NCBI GenBank assembly: GCA_965246765.1
Contig: CBDFFJ010000005.1
Location: forward strand, 620,001-684,000
Source: UBA1952 sp965246765
Lineage (GTDB): Bacteria > Bacteroidota > Bacteroidia > Chitinophagales > Chitinophagaceae
Length of the DNA: 64,000 nucleotides
Reading direction: 5' to 3'
Shown piece by piece: positions 1-7,852 of this stretch. The notes under the pieces are model-generated. The model ran no database searches, was not told where the DNA came from, and saw only the letters and a program-made list of their open reading frames with translations. The position numbers and the translations under genes were made by a program. Each line of letters begins with the position of its first letter. The stretch's first letter is position 1.

Positions 1-2
1 GC

Positions 3-35
3 GTAGGGGCGGCCACGAGGGCCGCCCCTACTTTT
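3..35 (+). terminator. Rho-independent terminator of an upstream gene outside the window
   Basis: A perfect 12-bp stem (3-14 with 20-31), a 5-base loop ACGAG and then TTTT (32-35). The gene it ends lies left of the window. The closing bases of the stem and the T run also form the lysA -7 box. Confidence 0.75.
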
Positions 36-36
36 G
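29..36 (+). promoter_or_regulatory. -7 promoter box TACTTTTG of lysA
   Basis: Exact match to the Bacteroidota -7 consensus TAnnTTTG, ending 8 bases before the lysA ATG. It overlaps the end of the preceding terminator hairpin. I see no convincing -33 element, since the window starts too close. Confidence 0.55.
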
Positions 37-44
37 CGCCCGCT

Positions 45-1259
45 ATGAACTATGATGCGCTCCGCCACCTCGCCGATACTTACGGCACGCCGCTTTACGT
101 GTATAACGCCGACGTTATTACCCGGCAGTGGGACAAGCTGCAGTCATCCTTTACCGGGCACCCGACCCGATTTTTTTATGCCTGCAAGGCGCTTTCAAAC
201 GTGCATATTCTCCGGCACCTGCGCAGCCTGGGCGCGGGGCTTGATTGCGTGAGCATTAATGAAGTAAAGCTGGGCCTGCACGCGGGCTTTACGCCGGAGC
301 AGATCCTGTACACACCCAATTGTGTAGCCTTCGCGGAAATACTGGAAGCAAAGGATCTGGGCGTGCATATCAACATTGACAACCTATCCGTGCTGGAGCA
401 ATTCGGGAATCATTTTGGCGACGGCTACCCGGTGTGCATCCGCATCAATCCGCACATTGAGGCGGGCGGCAACTACAAGATTTCTACCGGGCATATTGAC
501 TCCAAGTTTGGCATCTCCATCCACCAGCTGCGGCACATGGAGCGCATTGTGAAGAAAACGGGCCTGCATGTGCAGGGCCTGCATATGCACACGGGCTCAG
601 AGATCAAGGACGTCGGTGTGTTTATGCAGGGGCTGGATGTGCTGCTGGGTGTAGCGGCGCACTTTCCGCAGCTGGAGTTTATTGACCTCGGATCCGGATT
701 TAAAGTGCCTTACCGCGAAGGCGACGGCGCTACAGACGTGGCGAGGCTGGGAGTGGAAGTAGCGGAGGCCTTCAAGGCTTTTGAGGCCGAATATCCGCGG
801 CCGCTTGAGGTGTGGTTTGAGCCGGGCAAGTATCTCGTAAGCGAGGCGGGGACGTTTGTGGTAAGCGTTAATGTGGTGAAGCAAACGACGGCAACAGTGT
901 TTGCCGGTGTGGATTCAGGCTTTAATCACCTGATCCGCCCGATGTTTTATGATGCCTATCACCACATCACCAACATCAGCAACCCCGACGGCGCAGAACG
1001 CATTTACACTGTAGTGGGCAACATCTGCGAGACGGACACCTTTGCCTGGGACCGCGTGATTGCAGAGGTGCGGGAGGGCGACTACCTCGCCTTTCACAAT
1101 GCGGGCGCTTACGGATTTGAGATGAGCAGCCGTTTTAATTCACGTCTGCGGCCGGCAGAGGTGATGGGGAAAGGAGGTGAGGCAAGGCTGATTCGCCGCC
1201 GGGAGACTTTTGAAGATCTGCTGGAAGGGCAGGCAGGCCTGCAGGCGCTCGCCTGGTAG
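45..1259 (+). CDS. lysA: Diaminopimelate decarboxylase
   Basis: PLP-dependent decarboxylation of meso-diaminopimelate to L-lysine, the last step of lysine synthesis, in the cytoplasm. The 404-residue length fits the family. The fold-III barrel has the PLP lysine in FFYACKALSN (K48), the HMHTGSE motif near residue 181, the glycine-rich phosphate site GSGF near 216 and an EPGKY motif near 270. The cysteine-containing CETDTF motif near 337 completes the dimer active site. The ATG lies 8 bases after a -7 box and there is no Shine-Dalgarno sequence. The related carboxynorspermidine decarboxylase is less likely given the overall LysA-type motifs. It appears to be a single-gene transcript, since the next gene starts 114 bases downstream. 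Confidence 0.9.
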   Translation: MNYDALRHLADTYGTPLYVYNADVITRQWDKLQSSFTGHPTRFFYACKALSNVHILRHLRSLGAGLDCVSINEVKLGLHAGFTPEQILYTPNCVAFAEILEAKDLGVHINIDNLSVLEQFGNHFGDGYPVCIRINPHIEAGGNYKISTGHIDSKFGISIHQLRHMERIVKKTGLHVQGLHMHTGSEIKDVGVFMQGLDVLLGVAAHFPQLEFIDLGSGFKVPYREGDGATDVARLGVEVAEAFKAFEAEYPRPLEVWFEPGKYLVSEAGTFVVSVNVVKQTTATVFAGVDSGFNHLIRPMFYDAYHHITNISNPDGAERIYTVVGNICETDTFAWDRVIAEVREGDYLAFHNAGAYGFEMSSRFNSRLRPAEVMGKGGEARLIRRRETFEDLLEGQAGLQALAW

Positions 1260-1373
1260 CGTGTAGAAGCATTCCCGCCAAAACTTTTCTATAAATAAAA
1301 CACCGGGAATGCATCGCTATTACTGGCACCATGTTTAACGCTGCATCGGGGAACAGTAGAAAACCACATACCC

Positions 1374-1904
1374 ATGCAAAACCAACGCATTGACGAAGAA
1401 AACCACATCCAGGACCTGAGCGGCGCAGAAGCCATTGCCAAGATGAAAGAGCTTGGCGAGGCCGCGCGCGTCTGCTTCTTCACCACACTTTCCGAAACGC
1501 ATCCCCTGCCTACGCGCCCGATGGCCTTGCAGGCGGTTGAGGAAGACGGCTCATTCTACTTCTTCAGCGCCAAGTCTTCTAACAAGAATTATGAGATTAA
1601 GGAAGATGTACACGTACAGCTCATGTTTGCCAATGGCAGCAGCAGCGAGTACCTGAGCGTATTCGGCCCGGCCACAGTCTCTGAAGACCGCGCCAAGATT
1701 AAGGAGCTATGGAACGAGTACGCCAAAATCTGGTTTCAGGGCGGCGTGGACGATCCGGAGCTGACCCTTATCCGCGTACAGCCGGAAGCCGCGCGCTATT
1801 GGGATACAAAGCACAACAAGCTGGTGCAGTGGGCCAAGATGGCCGCCTCTATGGTAACCGGAAAGACGATGGATGACGGGCGTGAAGGAGACCTGAAAGT
1901 ATAA
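1374..1904 (+). CDS. Pyridoxamine 5'-phosphate oxidase-like FMN-binding protein (general stress protein 26 type)
   Basis: A 176-residue protein of the split-barrel flavin-binding superfamily. Visible signs are the N-terminal helix, the strand RVCFFTTLSE, the segment with PMALQAVEEDGSFYFFSAKSS and the later TLIRVQPEAARYWD, all characteristic of the general-stress-protein-26 branch. These proteins bind FMN or related cofactors. Substrates are mostly unknown and they are not true PdxH enzymes. It ends four bases before the convergent thyA stop, so the two genes probably share an end region. No clear promoter box was seen upstream. Confidence 0.8.
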   Translation: MQNQRIDEENHIQDLSGAEAIAKMKELGEAARVCFFTTLSETHPLPTRPMALQAVEEDGSFYFFSAKSSNKNYEIKEDVHVQLMFANGSSSEYLSVFGPATVSEDRAKIKELWNEYAKIWFQGGVDDPELTLIRVQPEAARYWDTKHNKLVQWAKMAASMVTGKTMDDGREGDLKV

Positions 1905-1908
1905 GCCC

Positions 1909-2703
1909 CTATATGGCCACCGGCGCCTTTATATGCGGGTGCGCCTCATAATTCTCCAGCGTAAAATCCTCATACCGGAATCCGAAGATGTCCCTGACGT
2001 CCGGATTAAGCCTCATCTGCGGCAGCGGGTGGGGCGCCCTTGTGAGCTGCAGCTCCGCCTGCTCTACGTGATTGCTGTACAGATGTACATCGCCGAAGGT
2101 GTGGATGAACTCGCCGGGCTGCAAGCCGCATACCTGCGCCATCATCAGGGTGAGTAAGGCGTAAGAAGCGATATTGAACGGCACACCGAGAAAAACATCC
2201 GCGCTGCGCTGGTAAAGCTGACAACTCAGTTTGCCGTTGGCCACGTAAAACTGAAAGAGGGCGTGGCAGGGACTCAAGGCCATTTTGGCCAGGTCGCCCA
2301 CATTCCATGCGTTTACAATCAGCCGGCGGCTGTCGGGGTTGCGCTTTATTTCTGCAACTACGTCTTTGATTTGGTCGTGAGTGATGCCGTCAGCGCCGGT
2401 CCAGCTGCGCCATTGGTGGCCATATACGGGGCCGAGGTTGCCTTCGGCGTCTGCCCATTCGTCCCAGATTTTTACGCCGTGCTCTTGCAGGTAAGCAACA
2501 TTGGTATCGCCACGCAGGAACCAAAGCAGTTCATGAACAATGCTTTTCAGATGAAGTTTCTTTGTGGTCACCATCGGGAAGCCTTCTGCCAGATCAAAGC
2601 GCATCTGGTAGCCGAAGACGGAGATAGTACCCGTGCCGGTACGGTCGGATTTATGAACGCCATTGTCTAAAATGTGGCGGAGGAGGCTGAGGTATTGCTG
2701 CAT
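1909..2703 (-). CDS. thyA: Thymidylate synthase
   Basis: Folate-dependent methylation of dUMP to dTMP. The 264-residue length equals that of the Escherichia coli enzyme. The catalytic cysteine is C146 in LSPCHALFQF, and the dUMP-binding region RRLIVNAWN and the arginine in SDRTGTGT near the N terminus are present. The start MQQYLSLL matches family N termini. A perfect -7 box lies 10 bases upstream. No dihydrofolate reductase gene follows in this window, although folA often accompanies thyA elsewhere. Confidence 0.97.
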   Translation of the reverse strand: MQQYLSLLRHILDNGVHKSDRTGTGTISVFGYQMRFDLAEGFPMVTTKKLHLKSIVHELLWFLRGDTNVAYLQEHGVKIWDEWADAEGNLGPVYGHQWRSWTGADGITHDQIKDVVAEIKRNPDSRRLIVNAWNVGDLAKMALSPCHALFQFYVANGKLSCQLYQRSADVFLGVPFNIASYALLTLMMAQVCGLQPGEFIHTFGDVHLYSNHVEQAELQLTRAPHPLPQMRLNPDVRDIFGFRYEDFTLENYEAHPHIKAPVAI

Positions 2704-2713
2704 GATCGGTGCC

Positions 2714-2721
2714 CAAATTTA
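2714..2721 (-). promoter_or_regulatory. -7 promoter box TAAATTTG of thyA
   Basis: Read on the minus strand this is TAAATTTG, an exact TAnnTTTG match, 10 bases before the thyA ATG. Confidence 0.55.
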
Positions 2722-2887
2722 GGCAGCGTCGGCACTGCATTCACCTATGCCGGCACCAGATCCGGCAGGGATGCCACACATTTAGCTCTAAAGCCATTAA
2801 CCAGAAAATGAATGTCCGATAACCAATTGATGGGAGGTAAAAAAAAGATGCGGGATTTCCTTTGGCCCCCGAATCACATCACACCTC

Positions 2888-4393
2888 ATGACACGAAAAT
2901 TACTCCCCCTTATCTTCCTGGCGGCGGCCGTTTCCGCACAGGCGCAGCAGGTCACGCCTATGCAAACCTATCTGAAGAAGCACGGCCTGGAGGGACAAAT
3001 CACGGCGACAGCCGGCGCGGCGAAGGCCACAGGTATCAGCTCCAGGCTTACCGGCATCTTTACCGGCAGCAGTAATGCATCCGGTATGGACGTTGAGGCG
3101 CTGGACACAACCACCTACAAATATTCAAACGGCAGAGGCGGCGATGCCACAAGCGGACGGCTGGACTACGATACGATGTTTTACGCCGTATGGAATGAGG
3201 CCACCAAAGCCTACGAGCGTCAATATATCTGGACACAGACGTTTAACACCGCCGGCCTCGCAGACACCTTCACCACCTTCAACTGGGAGGCCGGCCAGTA
3301 CAAGGGCGACATCCGGTATGCCTATCAGTACAATGCCGCCGGGGCACAGACCGCCTTCTACAGTCAGGAGTTTCGCAACGCTACCGGCAAGTGGGAAAAC
3401 ACCTTCCGCACCACCACCGCCTATACCGCCGGTGGGAGCATTGCTGCCGCAGGCACAGATGCCTGGGGTGTTGCCGGACCGGGCTGGACGCCCTTTGGCC
3501 GCTTTACCAATACCTACAATGCGGCTGGCAGGCTGACAAGCCACATAGCTGAGCGCGCCGTAGGCGCTGCTGCCTGGCAGAATGCCAGCCGCGATTCCTA
3601 CACCTACGATGCCTCAGGCAACCAGACTACCGAAATGCACGAAGACTGGAGCAGCGCCGGCGCCTGGGACCCCGTTTACCGCTACACCCACTATTACAAC
3701 GCCGCCAACGAAATTGTGGCCGAGCTTGAAGAGGTCCGAAACAGCAGTGGCCTTTACAAAGACGACAGCATCGCTGTATCCCTTACCACCACTACGCCTG
3801 CCGTGCAGACTACCACGCACTACCGCCAGAGCAATGGCGTATGGTCCCCCACCACCCGCAGCACCGCTACCCTCACCCCCGCCGGCTATCCCCTCACTGC
3901 CGTTAATGAGACCCTCAGGGGCCTCGTGTGGAAGAACAGCACCCGCGAGTTTTACTTCTACAATTCCTACGACCAGCTCACACGCATGTTTACCCAGACC
4001 TGGCTGCGCGACAGCGTATGGGCACTGGCGCCCAACTACAGCGATATGGAATCGCGCTACTATTATGAGCTCGCCAACACCACCAACACCACAGGCACCC
4101 CGCCACTTGGCATCGGCAGCGCTACAGCTGCCGGCAGCGCATCCCTCATCATTAGTCCCGTGCCTGCCGGAAGCAGCCTTACGATTGCCCTGAAGCTGGA
4201 CAAGGGCCGGAGCCTCGCCGCAGTAGTCACAGATGCAGCAGGCAGGACCGTGGCCCAATGGGCCGACGATGCCGGCGCCGCGCTTTATACCAAAGACCTT
4301 GACGTCAGAAACCTGCCCGCCGGCGTCTATTTCCTCAACATGCTCACCGCAGCCGGCGAGCACATTACACGCAGCTTTACCGTAGCGCATTAA
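2888..4393 (+). CDS. Secreted T9SS cargo protein with YD-like repeats
   Basis: A 501-residue protein with a signal peptide (about residues 1-19, cleaved after AQA). Residues about 60-395 contain irregular repeats built on tyrosine-rich strands of the type YxYxAxGxxT followed by a tryptophan some 15 residues later, reminiscent of RHS/YD repeats. The last 80 residues form a T9SS type A sorting domain: the strand LIISPVPAGSSLTIAL, then DAAGRTV, then NLPAGVYFLNM and a final ITRSFTV. It is expected to be exported by Sec, then moved across the outer membrane by T9SS and attached to the surface or released. Function is unknown. A one-mismatch -7 box (2857-2864) lies upstream. Confidence 0.8.
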   Translation: MTRKLLPLIFLAAAVSAQAQQVTPMQTYLKKHGLEGQITATAGAAKATGISSRLTGIFTGSSNASGMDVEALDTTTYKYSNGRGGDATSGRLDYDTMFYAVWNEATKAYERQYIWTQTFNTAGLADTFTTFNWEAGQYKGDIRYAYQYNAAGAQTAFYSQEFRNATGKWENTFRTTTAYTAGGSIAAAGTDAWGVAGPGWTPFGRFTNTYNAAGRLTSHIAERAVGAAAWQNASRDSYTYDASGNQTTEMHEDWSSAGAWDPVYRYTHYYNAANEIVAELEEVRNSSGLYKDDSIAVSLTTTTPAVQTTTHYRQSNGVWSPTTRSTATLTPAGYPLTAVNETLRGLVWKNSTREFYFYNSYDQLTRMFTQTWLRDSVWALAPNYSDMESRYYYELANTTNTTGTPPLGIGSATAAGSASLIISPVPAGSSLTIALKLDKGRSLAAVVTDAAGRTVAQWADDAGAALYTKDLDVRNLPAGVYFLNMLTAAGEHITRSFTVAH

Positions 4394-4415
4394 GCGCAGC
4401 GCCGCAGCATACCGG

Positions 4416-4445
4416 GGCCTGCCTTGCGCAGGCCTTTTGCTTTTT
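4416..4445 (+). terminator. Intrinsic terminator after the T9SS cargo gene
   Basis: A 7-bp stem GGCCTGC / GCAGGCC (4416-4422 with 4428-4434) is followed by a T-rich tract to 4445. It sits 22 bases past the stop codon. Confidence 0.7.
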
Positions 4446-4559
4446 AGCAAGCCCGCCACACCGCCGCAGGCCTTTACCCGGCAATCATTCCTTATTTTTG
4501 AACATCCCGCGCGGCCTGCATTGCTGCCACTTTCCGGCCAATGCCTCTTTTTCCCCGTT

Positions 4560-4567
4560 TACTTTTG
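4560..4567 (+). promoter_or_regulatory. -7 promoter box TACTTTTG of the DUF4290 gene
   Basis: Exact TAnnTTTG match, 21 bases before the ATG at 4589. It argues for that start rather than the upstream in-frame ATG at 4541, which would precede the promoter. Confidence 0.55.
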
Positions 4568-4588
4568 CCCGCCCGGAGCCCCGCCTTT

Positions 4589-5284
4589 ATGGATTATAAC
4601 ACCACCCGCCCCGCCATGCAGATGCCCGAATACGGGCGCACCATTCAGAGCATGGCCGAATACCTCCTTACGATAGAAGACCCCGCCCTGCGCCTCAAAA
4701 ACGCGGAAGCCATCATAGACGTAATGTCTGTGCTCAACCCCCAGCTGAAGCTCACGGAGGACTACCGCCACAAGCTCTGGGACCACCTCTACCAGATGAC
4801 CGGTTTCCGGCTGGAGGTGGCCAGCCCCTACGCAAAGCCCAGCGAAGAAGAGCTGCGCAAAAGGCCCACGCCCCTCCCTTACCCCGCCCGCGCCATAAAG
4901 CACCGCCACCTGGGCGGCAATGTAGAAGAGCTGCTGGGCCGCGCCGCTGCTGAGACGGATGCGGAGAAAAAAGAAGGCTTTACCCAGCACATTGCCTACT
5001 TCATGAAGCTGGCATATGCCAACTGGCACAAGGAGCCGGTACACGACGATATGATAAAGGCCGAGCTGGCCAAGATGACCGACGGCGCCCTCCAATTTGA
5101 GCCCGGCGGAGGCTTTGACGTGCAGCTTGACCTGCGCCAGGATACGGGCTTTAAAAAGAAAAAGAATAATAACAACAATCGCGGCAACTACGGCAGCCCG
5201 CCGCAGGCCGGACAAGGACAAGGACAAGGAGCGGGCAACTTTAAAAAGCGGAAGTTTAAAAACAAGAACCGCGGTGGTATATAA
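4589..5284 (+). CDS. DUF4290 domain protein with basic Asn/Gly/Lys-rich tail
   Basis: A 231-residue protein. Residues 1 to about 185 match the Bacteroidota DUF4290 family, beginning MDYNTTRPAMQMPEYGR, with a conserved helical core through the HLGGNVEEL segment. The last ~45 residues are low complexity: a lysine run, an asparagine run, glycine-glutamine repeats, then a basic FKKRKFKNKNRGG stretch. A tail of this kind suggests nucleic-acid or ribosome contact, but that is inference only. The family function is unknown. I chose the ATG at 4589 because family members start there and the promoter box lies between the two candidate starts. murA is the next gene, but over 560 bases away. Confidence 0.8.
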   Translation: MDYNTTRPAMQMPEYGRTIQSMAEYLLTIEDPALRLKNAEAIIDVMSVLNPQLKLTEDYRHKLWDHLYQMTGFRLEVASPYAKPSEEELRKRPTPLPYPARAIKHRHLGGNVEELLGRAAAETDAEKKEGFTQHIAYFMKLAYANWHKEPVHDDMIKAELAKMTDGALQFEPGGGFDVQLDLRQDTGFKKKKNNNNNRGNYGSPPQAGQGQGQGAGNFKKRKFKNKNRGGI

Positions 5285-5384
5285 GGAACCGGCAAGCATT
5301 GCCGCCAGCCGGGGATAGGGGGAAAACCCACTATCTTAACCCCTACACGCACAATAATATCCCCTGCAGGCATAAAGACTGTCA

Positions 5385-5433
5385 TTTTCTACACAATAAA
5401 CCCCCTCTTAGAGGGGGTTTATTGTGTAGAAAA
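5385..5433 (+). terminator. Long perfect palindrome, probable terminator of the DUF4290 gene
   Basis: Two perfectly complementary 24-base arms (5385-5408 and 5410-5433) around position 5409. The core is C5/G5 flanked by A/T-rich ends, so the transcript forms a strong hairpin whose arm ends in U- or A-rich sequence on either strand. It could stop transcription in both directions. Confidence 0.6.
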
Positions 5434-5655
5434 CGGTAAAGGATTATGATAAAAAGCACATTTTTGCCCGTCCAGGCATAATGTTAGCCATTTTTTATCC
5501 TTAAATAGTTGTTCCAAACATCATAATAGCACTTTTAAGCATCATTATGGTGCTTTTTAAGTAGCATATCTTAGTTAAGACTATGGTTTTTGCAATGAAA
5601 ACGAGCGGTGTGTGGAAGTAATCGGCGTCTTATTTTAAAAAAGCACACAGCGACT
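5434..5655. other. A/T-rich intergenic stretch with no recognised gene
   Basis: About 220 bases clearly richer in A and T than their surroundings. There is no open frame of coding character, only short imperfect inverted repeats such as the pair around 5530 and 5550 sharing ATCAT/ATTATG. No tRNA or riboswitch pattern was recognised. Confidence 0.4.
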
Positions 5656-5727
5656 TTTGTCATCCCCGAAGGGGAACTTTATGCGAATGTGCGCTTACTA
5701 GCCAAGTTCTCCAGCGGGGATGACAAA
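5656..5727. repeat. Palindromic REP-like element, family A copy 1
   Basis: Inverted arms 5656-5679 and 5704-5727 share the outer core TTTGTCATCCCCG with a few internal mismatches and a 24-base spacer. Related elements with TTTGTCATTCCCG or GTCATTCCGACG cores occur at 20986-21072 and 22133-22207. The outer flank CGACTTTTGTCAT is also shared with the 22.2 kb copy. Confidence 0.65.
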
Positions 5728-5850
5728 CGGATGGGAAGGGGGTATTTCCGGACAGGAGGCACTGAGCATGCAGGAAAGCGGCCTCCTGTTAAACCGGACC
5801 GGGGGCTTTACCATCTTTGCCTGTGCAATTTCCCTATTTTGCCCCCTGCA

Positions 5851-7158
5851 ATGAAAGCTTTTGAAATCCGCGGCGGCAGGCCGCTTTCCGGCGTCATCGT
5901 GCCGCAGGGCGCTAAGAATGAGGCGCTGCAGGTGCTGTGCGCGGCCCTGCTTACGAGCGAGCCGGTGACTTACACGAATGTGCCGGACATTATAGACGTG
6001 AATCTGCTGCTGGAGCTGCTTGGGGATATGGGGGTGCGTGTAACGCGCGCCGCGCCGGGCACGGTGACGCTGCAGGCGGATGAGATTAATACCGACTACT
6101 TCTCCGGCCAGACCTTCCGGCATAAAAGCGGGCGGATGCGTGGCTCTGTAATGGTGGCGGGCCCTATGCTGGCGCGCTTCCGCAAGGCGCAGATACCGCA
6201 GCCGGGGGGCGATAAGATCGGGCGGCGGCGGCTGGATACGCACATCCGCGGCTTTGAGGGCCTTGGGGTGCGGTTTAGTTATGATGATGAGAACTACCTG
6301 TTTTCGCTGAGCACGGATAAGCTGGTGGGGGCGCAGCTGCTGCTGGACGAGCCTTCGGTGACGGGCACGGCCAACATTCTGATGGCGGCGGTGATGGCGG
6401 AGGGGACTACCAGCATTTATAATGCCGCCTGCGAGCCTTATGTGCAGCAGCTTTGCCGGCTGCTGAACAGTATGGGGGCGCGGATCTACGGCATCGGGTC
6501 CAACTGCCTTACGGTGCAGGGTGTGCGGGAGCTGCATGGCACGGAGCACCGGATGCTGGCGGATATGATAGAGGTGGGCTCTTTTATAGGGCTGGCGGCT
6601 ATGACGGGCTCCGACATTACGATACAAGGCGCGGATGTGGCACAGCTTGGCGTGATTCCGGAGACCTTCCGCCGCCTTGGCATCCGCCTGGAGGTAAAGG
6701 GCGACGACATACACATCCCGAAGCAGGAGAGCTATGCGATACAGACGTTTATTGATGGCTCGGTGCTCACTATCTACGACCACCCCTGGCCCGGATTTAC
6801 GCCCGACCTGCTGAGCATTATACTGGTAGTGGCGGCGCAGGCGAGGGGCACGGTGCTGGTGCACCAGAAGATGTTTGAGAGCCGGCTGTTTTTTGTGGAC
6901 AAGCTGATAGAGATGGGGGCGCAGATAGTGCTTTGCGACCCGCACCGGGCGGTGGTGATAGGCCTGGACCACCACCACGCGCTGCGCGGCATCAATATGG
7001 TGTCGCCGGATATACGCGCAGGTGTTGCGTTGCTTATAGCGGCGCTTTCGGCAAGTGGCAAGAGCACCATCCAGAACATAGACCAGATAGACCGCGGCTA
7101 CGAGCGCATAGACGAGCGGCTGAATGCACTTGGCGCAGACATCCGGCGGGTGGGTTAG
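5851..7158 (+). CDS. murA: UDP-N-acetylglucosamine 1-carboxyvinyltransferase (Asp-type MurA)
   Basis: The first committed step of peptidoglycan synthesis, transferring enolpyruvate from PEP to UDP-GlcNAc. It has 435 residues in two EPSP-synthase-like domains. K22-N23 (AKNEAL) are conserved. The catalytic-loop position of E. coli Cys115 is aspartate here, D121 in PGGDKIGRR. The longer open frame begins at 5608, but the ATG at 5851 (MKAFEIRGG) matches the family start and follows a shortened -7-like TATTTTG at 5835-5841. The upstream part of the open frame crosses the palindromic repeat and is not coding. purN follows 51 bases later and may be cotranscribed. Confidence 0.95.
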   Translation: MKAFEIRGGRPLSGVIVPQGAKNEALQVLCAALLTSEPVTYTNVPDIIDVNLLLELLGDMGVRVTRAAPGTVTLQADEINTDYFSGQTFRHKSGRMRGSVMVAGPMLARFRKAQIPQPGGDKIGRRRLDTHIRGFEGLGVRFSYDDENYLFSLSTDKLVGAQLLLDEPSVTGTANILMAAVMAEGTTSIYNAACEPYVQQLCRLLNSMGARIYGIGSNCLTVQGVRELHGTEHRMLADMIEVGSFIGLAAMTGSDITIQGADVAQLGVIPETFRRLGIRLEVKGDDIHIPKQESYAIQTFIDGSVLTIYDHPWPGFTPDLLSIILVVAAQARGTVLVHQKMFESRLFFVDKLIEMGAQIVLCDPHRAVVIGLDHHHALRGINMVSPDIRAGVALLIAALSASGKSTIQNIDQIDRGYERIDERLNALGADIRRVG

Positions 7159-7209
7159 GCATTGGGCCTTGCCGCATCCTTCCGCGAACGCTTCACCCTG
7201 ACTCCCCAC

Positions 7210-7779
7210 ATGAAACGTCTCATCATTTTCGCCTCCGGCCGCGGCTCTAACGCGGATGCCATTATAGAGCACTTCAGCGCCTCGGGCCGTGCAGCGGTGG
7301 CCCTTATTGTGACCACCAGGGCCGATGCGGGCGTGCTGGACATCGCGCAGCGGGAGCAGATTCCGTCCATGATTTTGCAAAAGGGGCAGCTTGATACGCC
7401 CGGCTTTATACAATCCCTTCTGGCAGAGCAGCCGGCGCTGATAGTGCTTGCGGGTTTTTTATGGAAAGTGCCGACGGGTTTTATTGAGGCCTTCCGGGGG
7501 AAAATTGTCAATATTCATCCTGCGCTGCTACCGGCCTACGGTGGCAAAGGAATGTGGGGGGCGCATGTGCATGCAGCCGTGCTCGCGGCGGGCGATGCGC
7601 AGTCTGGCATCACTATCCATTATGTAGATGAGGAGTATGACCACGGCGCCACCCTCCTTCAGGCCAGCTGCCCGGTGCATCCCGGCGACGATGCAGATGC
7701 GCTTGCCCGACGGGTACAGCAGCTGGAGCACTTTTGGTATCCGCGCCTGATTGAGTTTTTAATTGACAATGATTTTTAA
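7210..7779 (+). CDS. purN: Phosphoribosylglycinamide formyltransferase
   Basis: Third step of purine synthesis: formyl transfer from 10-formyl-tetrahydrofolate to GAR. It has 189 residues with an N-terminal nucleotide loop SGRGSN. The catalytic residues are N101 and H103 in NIHPALLPAY and D144 in EYDHGATLL. I placed the start at MKRLIIFASGRG. The in-frame codons further upstream encode a segment that does not resemble the family. Confidence 0.92.
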   Translation: MKRLIIFASGRGSNADAIIEHFSASGRAAVALIVTTRADAGVLDIAQREQIPSMILQKGQLDTPGFIQSLLAEQPALIVLAGFLWKVPTGFIEAFRGKIVNIHPALLPAYGGKGMWGAHVHAAVLAAGDAQSGITIHYVDEEYDHGATLLQASCPVHPGDDADALARRVQQLEHFWYPRLIEFLIDNDF

Positions 7780-7838
7780 GCGCTTAGGCCGCTCCGGGCT
7801 GATGGCGCAATAACGCAGCGACGCCCTCGTTTATAGAA

Positions 7839-7846
7839 TACTTTTG
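7839..7846 (+). promoter_or_regulatory. -7 promoter box TACTTTTG of porZ
   Basis: Exact TAnnTTTG match ending 6 bases before the ATG at 7853. The in-frame TTG at 7844 is part of this box, so it is unlikely to be the start codon. Confidence 0.6.
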
Positions 7847-7852
7847 AAGCCA

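Noticed and set aside
2812..3075. 87-codon frame overlapping the T9SS cargo start
   Set aside because: Out of frame with the signal peptide and sorting domain of the real gene; no family features.
5698..7413. 571-codon minus-strand open frame opposite murA and purN
   Set aside because: Its protein is rich in Arg, His and Gln with no family features. murA and purN on the other strand are unmistakable.
7844..7852. TTG as start of porZ
   Set aside because: The TTG is the end of the -7 box, and the ATG at 7853 starts a proper signal peptide.
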